The notes under the pieces were generated by a model, which searched no databases, was not told the origin of the DNA, and was given only the letters and a program-made list of their open reading frames with translations. DNA of 64,000 nt from Hyphomicrobium_A sp963722495. Its GTDB lineage: Bacteria > Pseudomonadota > Alphaproteobacteria > Rhizobiales > Hyphomicrobiaceae. Below, piece after piece: positions 44,067 to 53,050 of this stretch (the first letter of the stretch is position 1; every line of letters begins with the position of its first letter). Made by a program: the position numbers and the translations under genes. The DNA is taken from the NCBI GenBank assembly GCA_963722495.1, contig CAVRND010000007.1, positions 124,001-188,000 of the forward strand. Reading direction: 5' to 3'.

Positions 44067-45311
44067 TTACTCGCAGCGCCAGCCGTAGAGCCAGTCGTAG
44101 CGGGCCATGAGGCGCTGCGCCGGCACGTGGCGTAGCACAAGATTGCGTGCCGCCGCCTGTGGTCCCGAGAGATGAAAGATACGCCCGTTGCGGCGCGAGG
44201 CGCGCGCGACGCGCAAAGTGCGTGGCCGGCGCTGGCGCTGATACCACTTGAGCGCCGTTGCGACGTCGTGTGGATGGCGCCGCATCGCCTCGGCGACCAC
44301 CATCGCGTCCTCGAGCGCCATGACGCCGCCCTGGGCGAGGAACGGCAGCACCGGATGCGCCGCGTCGCCCAGCAGCGCGATCGGCCCGCGCGTCCATTGC
44401 TGCGGCACCGGCAGCGTGTGCAGCGCCCATTGCTTCCACGTCCGCGCCTGCAGGATCAGCGCTTGCAGCGGCTCGGCGCACGCGGGCATCTTCTGTTGCA
44501 CCCAGGACGGCGGGACGGGAGCGCTCCAGTCGCCGATCTCGTGGCGGTCATCGAGCACGACAATGACGGCCAGCTCCTCGCCGCCCGACACCGGGTAGTG
44601 CACCACGTGCGCGTTGCGGAACAGCCAGATGGTCGTCTCCGGCCGGTGGAAATCCTCCGGCAGATCATCGATCGGGATGACGCTGCGCGCGGCGCTCTTG
44701 CCGCAGAAAGTCGGCGCCGTCGCGTCGAACATCAGCTTGCGCAGCGGCGACCAGATTCCGTCGGCGGCAATCAGCGCCTTGCCGGCCCACGCCTGGCCGT
44801 TGGGCGAAGCAACCGCGACGCGCGCCGCATCGCTCGCGATTTCCGCTGCGTCGAAGCCCATCGACAAGGCGATCAGCGGCTCGGCGCGCACCGTCTGCAA
44901 CAGCGCCGCGTGGAGATCGCGGCGATGCGCCGCCCAGTAGGGCGCGCCGTGGCGCATGGCGATCCAGCGCCCCAGCGGCATGCGGGCCAGCTCCGCCCCG
45001 CTACGGCCGTCGCGAACGCTCAGGGCCTCCGGGATGCCGACATGCGGGCGCAATGCGTCGGCAACGCCGAGCTGGCGCAAAATGCGCGTGCCGTTGGGGC
45101 CGATCTGGATGCCGGCGCCGTCCTCGAGGAATGCCGGGCGGCGCTCCAAAACATGCGAGGCAATGCCATGACGCGCGAGCGCCAGCGCGGTGGCGAGCCC
45201 GCCGATGCCCCCGCCGGCGATGAGCACCGGACCGGGCTGGCCTTGGCGTGCACGCGCCAGCGCCGCTTCGGCGTTCTCGTTGGCCTGCGGATCGAGCTGT
45301 AGCACGGTCAT
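44067..45311 (-). CDS. FAD-dependent aromatic-type monooxygenase (414 aa)
   Basis: FAD-binding GxGxxG in VLIAGGGIGGLATALALARHG (residues about 29-49), the DG motif in AADGIWSPLRKLMF, and GDAAHPVLPFLAQGGVMALEDAMV, the pattern of salicylate 1-monooxygenase and 3-hydroxybenzoate 6-hydroxylase. It uses NAD(P)H and O2 to hydroxylate an aromatic ring; the substrate cannot be told. Convergent with the amidotransferase, with 10 bp between stops. About 30 unusual residues precede the fold, so a later start near GPVLIAGGG is possible. Confidence 0.82.
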   Translation of the reverse strand: MTVLQLDPQANENAEAALARARQGQPGPVLIAGGGIGGLATALALARHGIASHVLERRPAFLEDGAGIQIGPNGTRILRQLGVADALRPHVGIPEALSVRDGRSGAELARMPLGRWIAMRHGAPYWAAHRRDLHAALLQTVRAEPLIALSMGFDAAEIASDAARVAVASPNGQAWAGKALIAADGIWSPLRKLMFDATAPTFCGKSAARSVIPIDDLPEDFHRPETTIWLFRNAHVVHYPVSGGEELAVIVVLDDRHEIGDWSAPVPPSWVQQKMPACAEPLQALILQARTWKQWALHTLPVPQQWTRGPIALLGDAAHPVLPFLAQGGVMALEDAMVVAEAMRRHPHDVATALKWYQRQRRPRTLRVARASRRNGRIFHLSGPQAAARNLVLRHVPAQRLMARYDWLYGWRCE

Positions 45312-45373
45312 GGAATACTACGGCCGTGGGGGTGCAGCGCTGGCGCCTTGCGAAGAGCGTTAAGCCGCTGCCG

Positions 45374-45625
45374 CTAGGCGGCGTCCTCGATGAGGCTGAC
45401 GAGGCAGCCGACGGGATCGCTTTCGTCGACGCCAAGGCGCGGGTCGTAGATGTAAAGCGTCGAGCAGTAGGGGCAGAGGATCTGACCGTCGGCGCCCATG
45501 TCGAGATAGACATGCGGATGGTCGAACGGCGGGCGGGCGCCCATGCAATTCAGCTCGCGCACGCCGATGAAGATCTTCTCGGCGCCCTGATCGTTGGCGA
45601 GGTGTGGAACGGGGCTGGAGGCCAT
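45374..45625 (-). CDS. Zinc-finger protein, NDUFS6/CHCC type (83 aa)
   Basis: FIGVRELNCMGARPPFDHPHVYLDMGADGQILCPYCSTLYIYDP shows the Cys-His-Cys-Cys set of the zf-CHCC family, the bacterial form of complex I subunit NDUFS6. In alphaproteobacteria this small protein co-purifies with NADH dehydrogenase. No nuo genes are nearby. ATG 45625 chosen; the frame is open to 45748 but the added residues are unlike the family. Confidence 0.8.
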   Translation of the reverse strand: MASSPVPHLANDQGAEKIFIGVRELNCMGARPPFDHPHVYLDMGADGQILCPYCSTLYIYDPRLGVDESDPVGCLVSLIEDAA

Positions 45626-45734
45626 TGAATTGCCCTGCAGTTTTTGACGAATGACGCCTCGACCATAGCCGCGCCGGACGCCAAATGATAGGGGTGCGGG
45701 TGTTGGGCCAAGGTGTCGAGAGAGGCGTTGAGCG

Positions 45735-46487
45735 GTGCAAACATTCAACTCCGACGGCGTGGAAATCGCCTATCTCGACGAGGGCTCCGGAGATCCGGTG
45801 CTGCTCATCCACGGCTTTGCGTCGAACGTTGCCACCAACTGGGTGGATACCGGCTGGGTGAAGTCGCTGACCGGGGCCGGCTATCGCGTTATCGCCTATG
45901 ACAACCGCGGCCACGGACACAGCGAGAAGCTGTACCGGCTCGAAGACTACGGCGCGCCGATCATGGCCGAGGATGCACGCCGGCTGCTCGACCACCTCGG
46001 CATCCACTCCGCACATGTCATGGGCTACTCGATGGGGGCGCGCATCTCGGCGTTCCTTGCATTCGCGCACCCAGAGCGCGTGCGCAGCCTCGTGTTCGGC
46101 GGTCTCGGCATCAACATGGTGCGCGGCGTCGCCGGCACGGGGCCAGTGGCGCACGCACTCGAGGCCGCCACCATCGACGAGGTAACGAACCCGACGGCGC
46201 GAACCTTTCGCGCCTTCGCCGAGCAGACCAAGAGCGACCTGAAGGCGCTTGCCGCCTGCATCCGCTCCGCCCGTGCGCCTATCACGCCCGAGGCGCTGGC
46301 CGCGTTGCGTTGTCCGGTGCTGGTCGTTGTCGGCGAAAGGGACGTGATCGGCGGCTCGGCGACGGCGTTGGCCGCACTCATTCCCGGTGCCCAAGGGATG
46401 GCGTTGGCGGACCGCGACCACCAGAAGGCGGTCGGCGACAAAGGCTTCAAGGAGGCGGTGCTGAGCTTCCTGGCCGAGCAGCGCTAA
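45735..46487 (+). CDS. Alpha/beta hydrolase (250 aa)
   Basis: Typical small alpha/beta hydrolase: oxyanion HGFASN, YDNRGHGHSEK, nucleophile Ser99 in VMGYSMGARIS, the acid in VVVGERDVIGG and the histidine in ADRDHQKAV. GTG 45735 is the start; the protein is short and complete. Its substrate cannot be told (haloperoxidase-like and ester hydrolases share the pattern). Divergent from the zinc-finger gene. Confidence 0.85.
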   Translation: MQTFNSDGVEIAYLDEGSGDPVLLIHGFASNVATNWVDTGWVKSLTGAGYRVIAYDNRGHGHSEKLYRLEDYGAPIMAEDARRLLDHLGIHSAHVMGYSMGARISAFLAFAHPERVRSLVFGGLGINMVRGVAGTGPVAHALEAATIDEVTNPTARTFRAFAEQTKSDLKALAACIRSARAPITPEALAALRCPVLVVVGERDVIGGSATALAALIPGAQGMALADRDHQKAVGDKGFKEAVLSFLAEQR

Positions 46488-46896
46488 GCTGCTGATGCAC
46501 CCGGAAAATACGAGGCCCCGGCAGTCCGCCGCCAGGATCTCAAAAGACAAACGCGGGGTTGCCAAGAGATCGGCGGCCGAACCAATGCCGGGGCCAAGAC
46601 GCAGTACACTCTCAAGAGATGCAGCACATACGCACTACGAATTGGCCGCTGCCTGAGGGCCCGGATTACCTCCGGACACCCAACACTTAGCAACTTAACT
46701 ATGACAGGTCTGTAGACGCGTAAGGCCGCGCCCTCTTCCGGTTGTGGATAACCGATCAACCGCCGTTGTCCCGCCTTCAGTTCTCTGAAGCGCGCCGCAA
46801 TCGAATCGCAAATGCGCCGGAAAGAGCTGGTCTCTATGTCCCCGGGAAGATGGCTGATTCACAATCCGTTAGGGTTACCGCGGTTACCGTCCAGCC
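46488..46896. other. Intergenic stretch, nothing recognised
   Basis: 409 bp of lower GC than its neighbours. It contains GTTGTGGATAACC near 46740 (a sequence also seen in DnaA-box-like sites, TTGTGGATAA) but no cluster of such boxes. No hairpin with T run, no gene, no repeat shared with the rest of the window. Confidence 0.4.
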
Positions 46897-47568
46897 ATGC
46901 CATCCGTCCGTTTCTGCGTAGTTCTTGGCATCTTTTGCACCCTGCTGCTGTCTGCATGCGGCGGCGGGGGCGAATACTTTGTGACCAAGGATGAACCCTG
47001 GCGCGAGACCGAAGAGCGGGCCTGTCTCGCTTCCGGTGTCGTGCAGGAAAGCCCCTTCCTCAAAACAAAATTGTCACTTGGCGGCCCGAGCGTGTGCGGT
47101 GCCGAGCGGCCGTTCGAGCTGGCTGCCGCCGACGGTGGGCGCGTGAGCTTGCGGCCGGCGGCGCTGTTGCGCTGCCCCATGATCCCGCAGGTCAACCGCT
47201 GGGTGTCGACGGTGATCGAGCCGGCGGCGCAGCGCATCTATGGCGTCCCGCTGGCCGAGTTGAAGATCGCCGGATCCTACGCCTGCCGGCCGATGAACAA
47301 CGCCTTCGGCGCGCACCTCTCCGAGCACGGGCACGCCAACGCGCTGGACGTATCCGGGTTCGTGCTGGCCGATGGCCGCAGCATCTCGGTGAAGAGGGGG
47401 TGGCGCGGCGACTATCGCGATAGCGCGTTCCTGCATGCGGTCCGCGCGGGTGCATGCGAGCACTTCACGACCGTGCTCAGCCCCGACTATGACAGCAACC
47501 ACCACGACCATCTGCACGTCGACCTGGCGCGGCGCGGGGCGGACGGCCTGCGCACCGTATGCAAGTGA
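46897..47568 (+). CDS. Extensin-like family lipoprotein (223 aa)
   Basis: Signal with lipobox LLLSAC (Cys21), then the Extensin-like C-terminal domain: RWVSTVIEPAAQRIYGVPLAELKIAGSYACRPMNN, LSEHGHANALDVSGF, FTTVLSPDYDSNHHDHLHVDLARRG. The conserved His and Asp set (HGHANALDV, HHDHLHVD) resembles LAS metallopeptidases such as D-Ala-D-Ala carboxypeptidases, so a role in the cell wall is likely. Anchored to a membrane at the periplasmic side. Confidence 0.85.
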   Translation: MPSVRFCVVLGIFCTLLLSACGGGGEYFVTKDEPWRETEERACLASGVVQESPFLKTKLSLGGPSVCGAERPFELAAADGGRVSLRPAALLRCPMIPQVNRWVSTVIEPAAQRIYGVPLAELKIAGSYACRPMNNAFGAHLSEHGHANALDVSGFVLADGRSISVKRGWRGDYRDSAFLHAVRAGACEHFTTVLSPDYDSNHHDHLHVDLARRGADGLRTVCK

Positions 47569-47580
47569 TGACAGCGAAGC

Positions 47581-47721
47581 TCAGTCGTCGTCGGGATCGC
47601 AGGCGACCGGGAACTCCATGTCGGAATCCCAGCAAACGATGTCGGGCTGAATTCTCGCACTGGCCGGCATCGGGGTCGCCGACGCGGCCATGACGGCTAG
47701 CAGCAGCAGAGCGATGCGCAT
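47581..47721 (-). CDS. Tiny secreted protein (46 aa)
   Basis: MRIALLLLAVMAASATPMPASA is a signal peptide, leaving a mature peptide of only 24 residues (RIQPDIVCWDSDMEFPVACDPDDD) with two cysteines that could form a disulfide. Convergent with the extensin-like gene, 12 bp between stops. ATG 47721 is followed directly by the signal; frame open upstream to 47814 with no support. Confidence 0.5.
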   Translation of the reverse strand: MRIALLLLAVMAASATPMPASARIQPDIVCWDSDMEFPVACDPDDD

Positions 47722-47761
47722 CGCGTTTCTCCCCTCACCAACTGCCCCAGCGTAGCGCTTT

Positions 47762-48388
47762 TTAGTTGTCACCACCAGCGCGTGCAAAGGTGGGCTCCCC
47801 GTCTTCCTCGGCATTGGAGGCCGATTTTCCCTGCTTGCGGGCGAAGTAGTCCTGCGCCGGAGTAATGGCCAGTGCAGCCATATCGTCGACCGAACGCGCC
47901 CGCAGCGCCCGCATGCCCGCGACGTCGATATCGCCGAGCTTGATGTGCTGGGCGTACTGCATGGCGACGAGCCCCTTGCCGTTGGACGCGCGCGCGTACT
48001 TGAAGACGTTGAACTCCATCACGTCGCTCTCCGGCGTCCAGGTGAGGAAGTCGATGATCGCTTCGCCCGTCTTCTCGTTCTCGACGATGGCGAAGTTGGC
48101 GTCCTTGTTGGTCTCCTTGACGACCTTGCCGACCATCTGCACGGCCGCTACCGGGTCATGGCCCATCTCCGGATAGGCGTGATAGGCGAACAGCTTCGTC
48201 CAGTCCTCGACCGTCTCGTCGGGGAGCGTGAACTCGGCGAGACCTTCGCCGGGCCGGCCGTCTTCCAACGTTGCCTGATCCTCGAAGTTGAGCGCGTAGC
48301 GGTCACCACCGAACTCGATCGTTGGCACCTCGGCGCGCGCCAGCGAGACGGTTGCCACCAGCGCAGCGAAGATGGGCAGGAGGCGCAT
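47762..48388 (-). CDS. Periplasmic hypothetical protein (208 aa)
   Basis: MRLLPIFAALVATVSLARA is a Sec signal. The mature part is acidic, with DWTKLFAYHAYPEMGHDPVAAVQMVGKVVKETNKDANFAIVENEKTGEAIIDFLTWTPESDVMEFNVFKY and a tail of EEDGEPTFARAGGDN. No cysteines, no metal motif. Known to me only as an unnamed conserved protein. Upstream is the short gene at 48413 on the same strand, 24 bp away, so they may be co-transcribed. Confidence 0.65.
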   Translation of the reverse strand: MRLLPIFAALVATVSLARAEVPTIEFGGDRYALNFEDQATLEDGRPGEGLAEFTLPDETVEDWTKLFAYHAYPEMGHDPVAAVQMVGKVVKETNKDANFAIVENEKTGEAIIDFLTWTPESDVMEFNVFKYARASNGKGLVAMQYAQHIKLGDIDVAGMRALRARSVDDMAALAITPAQDYFARKQGKSASNAEEDGEPTFARAGGDN

Positions 48389-48412
48389 CTCACATGCTCC
48401 TTCGATGATCGA

Positions 48413-48622
48413 TCAGGATTGGGTGAGGTCGCGCTCGGCGACGACGCGGTCGAACGGCTCGGCATCGTTGCGGATCTTGTAGAGGAGGGCGCCGTCGCCG
48501 AGCGTCATCAGCTGCTCGATACGATAGGAGGCCTCAGGCGCGGCATAGCCGGTGACGAACCCGGTGAAATGCACGAACGATCCCACGTCCAGCTCGCGTC
48601 GCGACATACCGTTGCCCTCCAT
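48413..48622 (-). CDS. Small hypothetical protein, paralogue of 2193-2399 (69 aa)
   Basis: MSRRELDVGSFVHFTGFVTGYAAPEASYRIEQLMTLGDGALLYKIRNDAEPFDRVVAERDLTQS, 64 residues from ATG 48607 or 69 from ATG 48622. It shares with the protein at 2193-2399 the layout GxxVxF, Y-x-V/I-x-x-L/V-M, Y-K/R-I and FDRVVxExxL. Transcribed toward the periplasmic protein gene and divergent from egtB. Confidence 0.55.
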   Translation of the reverse strand: MEGNGMSRRELDVGSFVHFTGFVTGYAAPEASYRIEQLMTLGDGALLYKIRNDAEPFDRVVAERDLTQS

Positions 48623-48875
48623 GCGCGCGGGGCGGTGCCCCCAGGCGTCAAAGGTAGGCGCAGGAGGCTGAACGATGCGTATCTCCGGTTGCAACAAATG
48701 GATGGAAGAGGTCTCGGCCCTGAGGACCCCTGGCGTTTGGCCATGGCCGTAACTATTTCCCGCACTGCGGCGAACCCTGGAGCGCAATATATCGTTATCG
48801 AAAAGCCGGATAAGACCATTTCCCGGTTCTTGGCCCTGTCGCACAACGTTCCGCTCCGCAAATCCAGAGGCTCTC

Positions 48876-50189
48876 GTGCTCTCAACGCTTCCGGTCGATG
48901 CGACCCCCCATCCCGAAGCCAAGCTCCGCGTTCCTGATCTCCACGAACGTCTGCGCTCCAGCCGCCAGCTGTCCCTCGCTCTTGCGGCACCGCTGAGCGA
49001 CGAGGACCAGACGGTGCAGCCAATGGACGACGCTAGCCCGACGAAGTGGCACCTTGCGCATACGACTTGGTTCTATGAGAGCTTCATCCTGAAGCCGAAC
49101 CTGCCCGACTATCGCGAGTTCTCGCCCGACTTCGAGTACTGCTTCAATTCGTACTACGAGAGCAAAGGCGAACGGCAGCCGCGCGGCCTGCGTGGGCTCC
49201 TGACGCGGCCGTCGGCGGCGCAGGTGCGCGCCTATCGCGCCCACGTCGACGAGGCGCTGACGCGTCTCTTCACGCAAGGCTTCGTCGACGAAGGGCCCGA
49301 TCCCCTCGCCGTGCTGATCGAGCTCGGCATCAATCACGAGCAACAGCACCAGGAGCTGTTGCTCACCGACATCCTCAGCCTCTTCGCCGCCAATCCGTTG
49401 CGCCCCGCCTACCGCGATCCACTGCCGAAGGCGGAGCCGGTCGCCGGTGCGAGCGAGGCGCAGTTCATAAGTTTCGACGGGGGCATCCGCGGCATCGGTT
49501 ACGACGGCGCCGGCTTCTCGTACGACAACGAGGGACCTCGCCACGACGTGCTGCTCTACCCGTACCGTCTCGCCGACCGCTGCGTGACCAACGGCGAGTG
49601 GCTCGCCTTCATGGAAGCCGGCGGCTATGGCGAGCCACTTGTTTGGCTTGCCGATGGCTGGGCGACGGTGAAGACGCAAGGCTGGAAGGCCCCCGGCTAC
49701 TGGGAAGAGCGCGACGGCGTCTGGCATCAGATGACGCTGGAGGGGCTGCTGCCGGTCAATCCGCGCGCGCCCGTCACCCACATCAGCTATTACGAGGCGA
49801 ACGCCTTCGCCAATTGGGCCGGCAAACGTCTTCCCACCGAGTTCGAATGGGAGGCGGCGACCGCCGGCTATCCCGTCGCCGGCAACGATCTCAGCACCAA
49901 CGCACTGCGTCCGCGCCCCGCGATAACGGCGGGCGACGGCCGCCTCGCCCAAATGTTCGGCGACGTGTGGGAGTGGACCTCCAGCGCCTACCTGCCTTAC
50001 CCCGGTTATCGCCCGGCGCCGGGCGCCGTTGGCGAGTACAACGGCAAGTTCATGGTCAGCCAGAACGTGCTGCGCGGCGGTTCGTGCGCGACGGCGCCGG
50101 GCCATGTTCGCGCCACCTATCGCAACTTCTTCTTCCCGCATCAGCGTTGGCAGTTCACCGGCCTTCGCCTCGCCGAGGATGCCGCATGA
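48876..50189 (+). CDS. egtB: Ergothioneine biosynthesis sulfoxide synthase EgtB (437 aa)
   Basis: N-terminal DinB-like iron-binding domain with WHLAHTTWFYESFIL and INHEQQHQELLLTDIL (three iron histidines), and a C-terminal FGE-sulfatase-type domain (EGPRHDVLLYPYRLADRCVTNGEWLAFM, LPTEFEWEAA, FGDVWEWTSSAYLPYPGYRP, VLRGGSCAT). EgtB uses O2 to join hercynine with cysteine or gamma-glutamylcysteine. GTG 48876 follows the alignment start. The stop overlaps egtD by ATGA, so both are made from one message. Confidence 0.93.
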   Translation: MLSTLPVDATPHPEAKLRVPDLHERLRSSRQLSLALAAPLSDEDQTVQPMDDASPTKWHLAHTTWFYESFILKPNLPDYREFSPDFEYCFNSYYESKGERQPRGLRGLLTRPSAAQVRAYRAHVDEALTRLFTQGFVDEGPDPLAVLIELGINHEQQHQELLLTDILSLFAANPLRPAYRDPLPKAEPVAGASEAQFISFDGGIRGIGYDGAGFSYDNEGPRHDVLLYPYRLADRCVTNGEWLAFMEAGGYGEPLVWLADGWATVKTQGWKAPGYWEERDGVWHQMTLEGLLPVNPRAPVTHISYYEANAFANWAGKRLPTEFEWEAATAGYPVAGNDLSTNALRPRPAITAGDGRLAQMFGDVWEWTSSAYLPYPGYRPAPGAVGEYNGKFMVSQNVLRGGSCATAPGHVRATYRNFFFPHQRWQFTGLRLAEDAA

Positions 50190-51173
50190 ACGTGGAAGTC
50201 GGCCGCCGCATCATCGCGTCGGAGACGCGCAGCGATGTCCCAGCAGAGGCGCGTAGTGAGTTCGCCGACGCGTTGATCGCGGGGCTATCGGCGCGGCAGA
50301 AGTCGATCCCGTGCCGCTTCTTCTACGATGCGGAAGGCAGTGCGCTGTTCGAGGCCATCACGGAGCTGCCGGAGTACTATCCGACGCGCACCGAGACCGC
50401 GATCCTGCGCGACCACGCCGCCGACATGGCGGCGCTGGCGGCGCCCGGCGCGGTGCTGATCGAGTTCGGCTCAGGCTCCAGCATCAAGACTGAACTGCTG
50501 CTGGCTGAGATGCGTGATCTCCATGCCTACATGCCGATCGACATCAGCAGCTCAGCACTCAGCGAGGCGCAGGCACGTATCGCTACCCGCTTTCCCCGTC
50601 TGGCCGTGCTGCCGGTCGAGGCAGATTTCTCGCAGCCGCTGAAGCTCAGTGACAGCATTTCGGCGCGCCCACGCCTCGGCTTCTTCCCCGGCTCGACCAT
50701 TGGGAACTTGACGGAGGGCGAAGCGGTGGAGCTGCTGGCCAACATGCGGGCAATCCTCGGCGACGGCGCCAGGCTGATCATCGGCGCCGATCTCAAGAAG
50801 GACGTGCGCCGGCTGATCGCCGCCTATGACGACGCGGCCGGCGTCACTGCCGCCTTCAACCTCAACCTGCTGCATCGCGCCAACCGCGAGCTGGGCGCCG
50901 ATTTCGATGTCGGCCAGTTTGCGCACGCGGCGACCTACGACGTGCGCAACGGGCGCATCGACATGCATCTCGTCAGCCGGGCCGAGCAGAGCGTCGACGG
51001 TGCTCGGCCATCGCTTCCACTTCGCCATCGGCGAGCGCATCCACACCGAGCACTCCCACAAATACGACATCGACGGCTTCCAGGCGCTGGCCAAGCGTGC
51101 TGGCTGGTGGCCGCAGGTGGTGTGGACAGACGCTGAAAATCTGTTCAGCGTCCACGTGCTGGCGGCGGGCTGA
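50186..51173 (+). CDS. egtD: L-histidine N-alpha-methyltransferase EgtD, one frame break
   Basis: Converts histidine to hercynine with three SAM-derived methyl groups, feeding EgtB. Seen: ARQKSIPCRFFYDAEGSALFEAITELPEYYPTRTE, the SAM loop IEFGSGSSIKTELLL, and FFPGSTIGNLTEGEAVELLANM. Near 50995 the frame changes by one extra base in GTCGACGGTGC; the second frame gives TVLGHRFHFAIGERIHTEHSHKYDIDGF and the normal tail to 51173. About 328 residues when joined, the family norm. No egtA, egtC or egtE is nearby. Confidence 0.9.
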
Positions 51174-51219
51174 TCGCCGCGGACTGCCCCAGCCCCGCGA
51201 ATTGCGCTAAAAGCTCGCC

Positions 51220-51861
51220 ATGACATGGCACAAGGACGGCCCCGGCGCGCGGCGCGGCTACCATCACGGCAACCTGCGCGAGGCGCTGATCACGGCGGCG
51301 CTCGATCTCATCTCCAAGAAGGGGCCGGCGGGCTTCACCTTCGCCGACGCGGCGCGTGCGGCGGGTGTCAGCCCGGCGGCTCCTTACCGGCATTTCCGCG
51401 ATCGCGACGCACTGATGGCCGACGTGGCCCGGCGCGGCTTCGAAGCTTTCACCGAGGCGCTGGCACGCGCCTGGGATGGAGGTAAGCCGGCGCCACGCGC
51501 CGCCTTCGAGAGGGTCGGGCGCGCCTACTTGGGCTTTGCCGCCAAGGAGCCGGCGCTGTTCTCCGCCATGTTCGAATCGGGCGTCCCGATCGGCGATTAT
51601 CCGGAGGTGCGCGAAGCGGGCGATCGCGCCTTCGGCGTGTTGCGCGATGCGTGCGAGGCGGTGGCGGCGACGCTGCCGAAGGAAAAGCGGCCGCCGTCGC
51701 TGATGATGGCGCTGCACATCTGGTCGCTGAGCCACGGCATCGCGTCGCTGTTCGGCCGCGGCGACGCGGCGCGCCGCCCCATTCCGATGACGCCCGAAGA
51801 CCTCCTCGAAGCCGCCGTGCTCATCTACCTCGAAGGCCTCGGCGTCCCGCCAGATAAGTGA
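51220..51861 (+). CDS. TetR/AcrR transcriptional regulator (213 aa)
   Basis: N-terminal TetR helix-turn-helix (YHHGNLREALITAALDLISKKGPAGFTFADAARAAGVSPAAPYRHFRDRDALM) and a C-terminal WHG-type ligand domain (FVGRAYLGFAAKEPALFSAMFESG, LMMALHIWSLSHGIASLFG). Its target cannot be told: it lies after egtBD on the same strand with a 46-bp gap, and before a lone repeat. Complete, start ATG 51220. Confidence 0.9.
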   Translation: MTWHKDGPGARRGYHHGNLREALITAALDLISKKGPAGFTFADAARAAGVSPAAPYRHFRDRDALMADVARRGFEAFTEALARAWDGGKPAPRAAFERVGRAYLGFAAKEPALFSAMFESGVPIGDYPEVREAGDRAFGVLRDACEAVAATLPKEKRPPSLMMALHIWSLSHGIASLFGRGDAARRPIPMTPEDLLEAAVLIYLEGLGVPPDK

Positions 51862-51881
51862 CCTGCCGCCAGTGCATTTGA

Positions 51882-51912
51882 AACGTCATCCCGGCCTGCG
51901 CCCGGATGACGG
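51882..51912. repeat. Solo CGTCATCCCGGC palindrome
   Basis: AACGTCATCCCGGCCTGCG followed by CCCGGATGACGG, a single copy of the outer arm seen in the element at 20157-20306. No inner ATCCACGCC segment follows. Confidence 0.55.
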
Positions 51913-52112
51913 GTGTGGGTCAGAACCTCCCGAGCCGTGGCCTTCCTCGGCCATTTCGCGGTGACTGGCGAAGGGGGCCGAGTACTCCCATGTGTAGCCA
52001 ACACGAGCGGGCGTCAGCCTGTCCAATTTTTTGAAGACGTCCACTTGACGGCCGGAACCACCGATGCCAACTATGTAAATGTGATGAACATTCACATGGA
52101 GTGAAAGCTGCG

Positions 52113-52533
52113 ATGACTGGGGTTGTGACGACGCTCGACGATTACGGCAGGCCCGCCTGGATCGCCGTGATGGTCCTCGCCTTCATCCTGTTCTGGCCCG
52201 TGGGCCTCGCAATTCTCGCCTACCTGCTGTGGAGTGGACGCATGGGATGTGGACGGTACGGAGACATGAATCGCTGGCAGCGCCGCATGGCGGACCGGTG
52301 GGACAACAAGATGCAGCGCTGGGGCCGTGAGGTCCGCGGTTTCGCCTCGACCGGCAACGCCGCCTTCGACGACTACCGCGAGGACACCCTGCGCCGGCTC
52401 GAGGAAGAGCAGCGCGAGTTCCGCGAGTTCCTGGAGCGGCTGCGCAAGGCGAAGGACAAGGAGGAGTTCGACCAGTTCATGGCCGATCGCCGCTCACGTC
52501 CGAGCCGACAACGCGCAAGGCGCCGGCGCCTGA
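52113..52533 (+). CDS. DUF2852 family membrane protein 1, frame break at the 3' end
   Basis: One membrane helix (WIAVMVLAFILFWPVGLAILAYLLWSG), then FASTGNAAFDDYREDTLRRLEEEQREFREFLERLRKAKDKEEFDQFMADRR. This is the DUF2852 pattern, also found in the next gene. As read, the frame runs to 52604 with an arginine-rich end; a shift near 52500 gives DNAQGAGA and stop at 52533, matching the GAGA ending of its paralogue. GGAG at 52098 supports ATG 52113; a GTG at 52101 is in frame. Function unknown. Confidence 0.65.
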
Positions 52534-52564
52534 TAAGCGCCGCGACGACAACCAACATCAAAAG

Positions 52565-52590
52565 CCGGGGCAGCAATTGCCCCGGCCCTC
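52565..52590 (+). terminator. Terminator-like hairpin after DUF2852 gene 1
   Basis: Stem GCCGGGGCA/TGCCCCGGC with loop GCAAT, preceded by AAAA and followed by CCTCTCGTT. Strong stem, weak T tract; possibly partial terminator between the two paralogues. Confidence 0.55.
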
Positions 52591-52620
52591 TCGTTCCCCG
52601 GTGATTGGAGCTCGCAAGCG

Positions 52621-52995
52621 ATGCCCCTGCTGATCCTCTCTCTGATCTTCTTCTCACTGCTGTGGATGGTGTGGACCGTCATGTGGCTGTTCTGGCCCGT
52701 CGCTCTCTTGATCGGCGGCGCCGTGCTGCTGCGCGGACAGATGCGTCATTGGCAGCGGCTGGCGTCGGAGCAGCCCGAGGGTGCACGCCCGCAGCGTCAG
52801 CGCCCCTCGAGCGGCAACCGCGCGTTCGATGAATATCGCGACGCGACCCTGAACGCGCTCGATGAGGAGCGCAGCAAGTTCGGCGAGTTCCTGGAGCGCC
52901 TGCGCAAATCGAAGGACAAGGCGGAGTTCGAACGCTTCGTCGCCGACCGCCGCCAGCGGCCTTCGATCGAAGGCCCGCAAGGCGCCGGCGCCTAA
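52621..52995 (+). CDS. DUF2852 family membrane protein 2 (124 aa)
   Basis: MPLLILSLIFFSLLWMVWTVMWLFWPVALLIGGAVLL is the membrane helix region; GNRAFDEYRDATLNALDEERSKFGEFLERLRKSKDKAEFERFVADRRQRP is the DUF2852 signature. Clear tandem paralogue of the gene at 52113: FDDYREDTLRRLEEEQREFREFLERLRKAKDKEEFDQF aligns along its length. Ends QGAGA. ATG 52621 follows GGAGCTCGCAAGCG. Role unknown; likely stress or envelope related. Confidence 0.8.
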   Translation: MPLLILSLIFFSLLWMVWTVMWLFWPVALLIGGAVLLRGQMRHWQRLASEQPEGARPQRQRPSSGNRAFDEYRDATLNALDEERSKFGEFLERLRKSKDKAEFERFVADRRQRPSIEGPQGAGA

Positions 52996-53019
52996 CTCAG
53001 GCGAAGCGCAGACAAACAA

Positions 53020-53050
53020 AAGCCAGGGCATCGCTGCCCTGGCTTTTTTG
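53020..53050 (+). terminator. Intrinsic terminator after DUF2852 gene 2
   Basis: Stem AAGCCAGGGCA/TGCCCTGGCTT with a short loop and a run of six T. Followed by another TTTG. Strong Rho-independent terminator; the A-rich upstream flank makes it possibly two-way, serving also the minus-strand pentapeptide gene. Confidence 0.85.

Noticed and set aside
46700..46760. DnaA-box-like TTGTGGATAA as part of a replication origin
   Set aside because: Only one such box; no cluster, no AT-rich unwinding region, no dnaA, hemE or parAB nearby.
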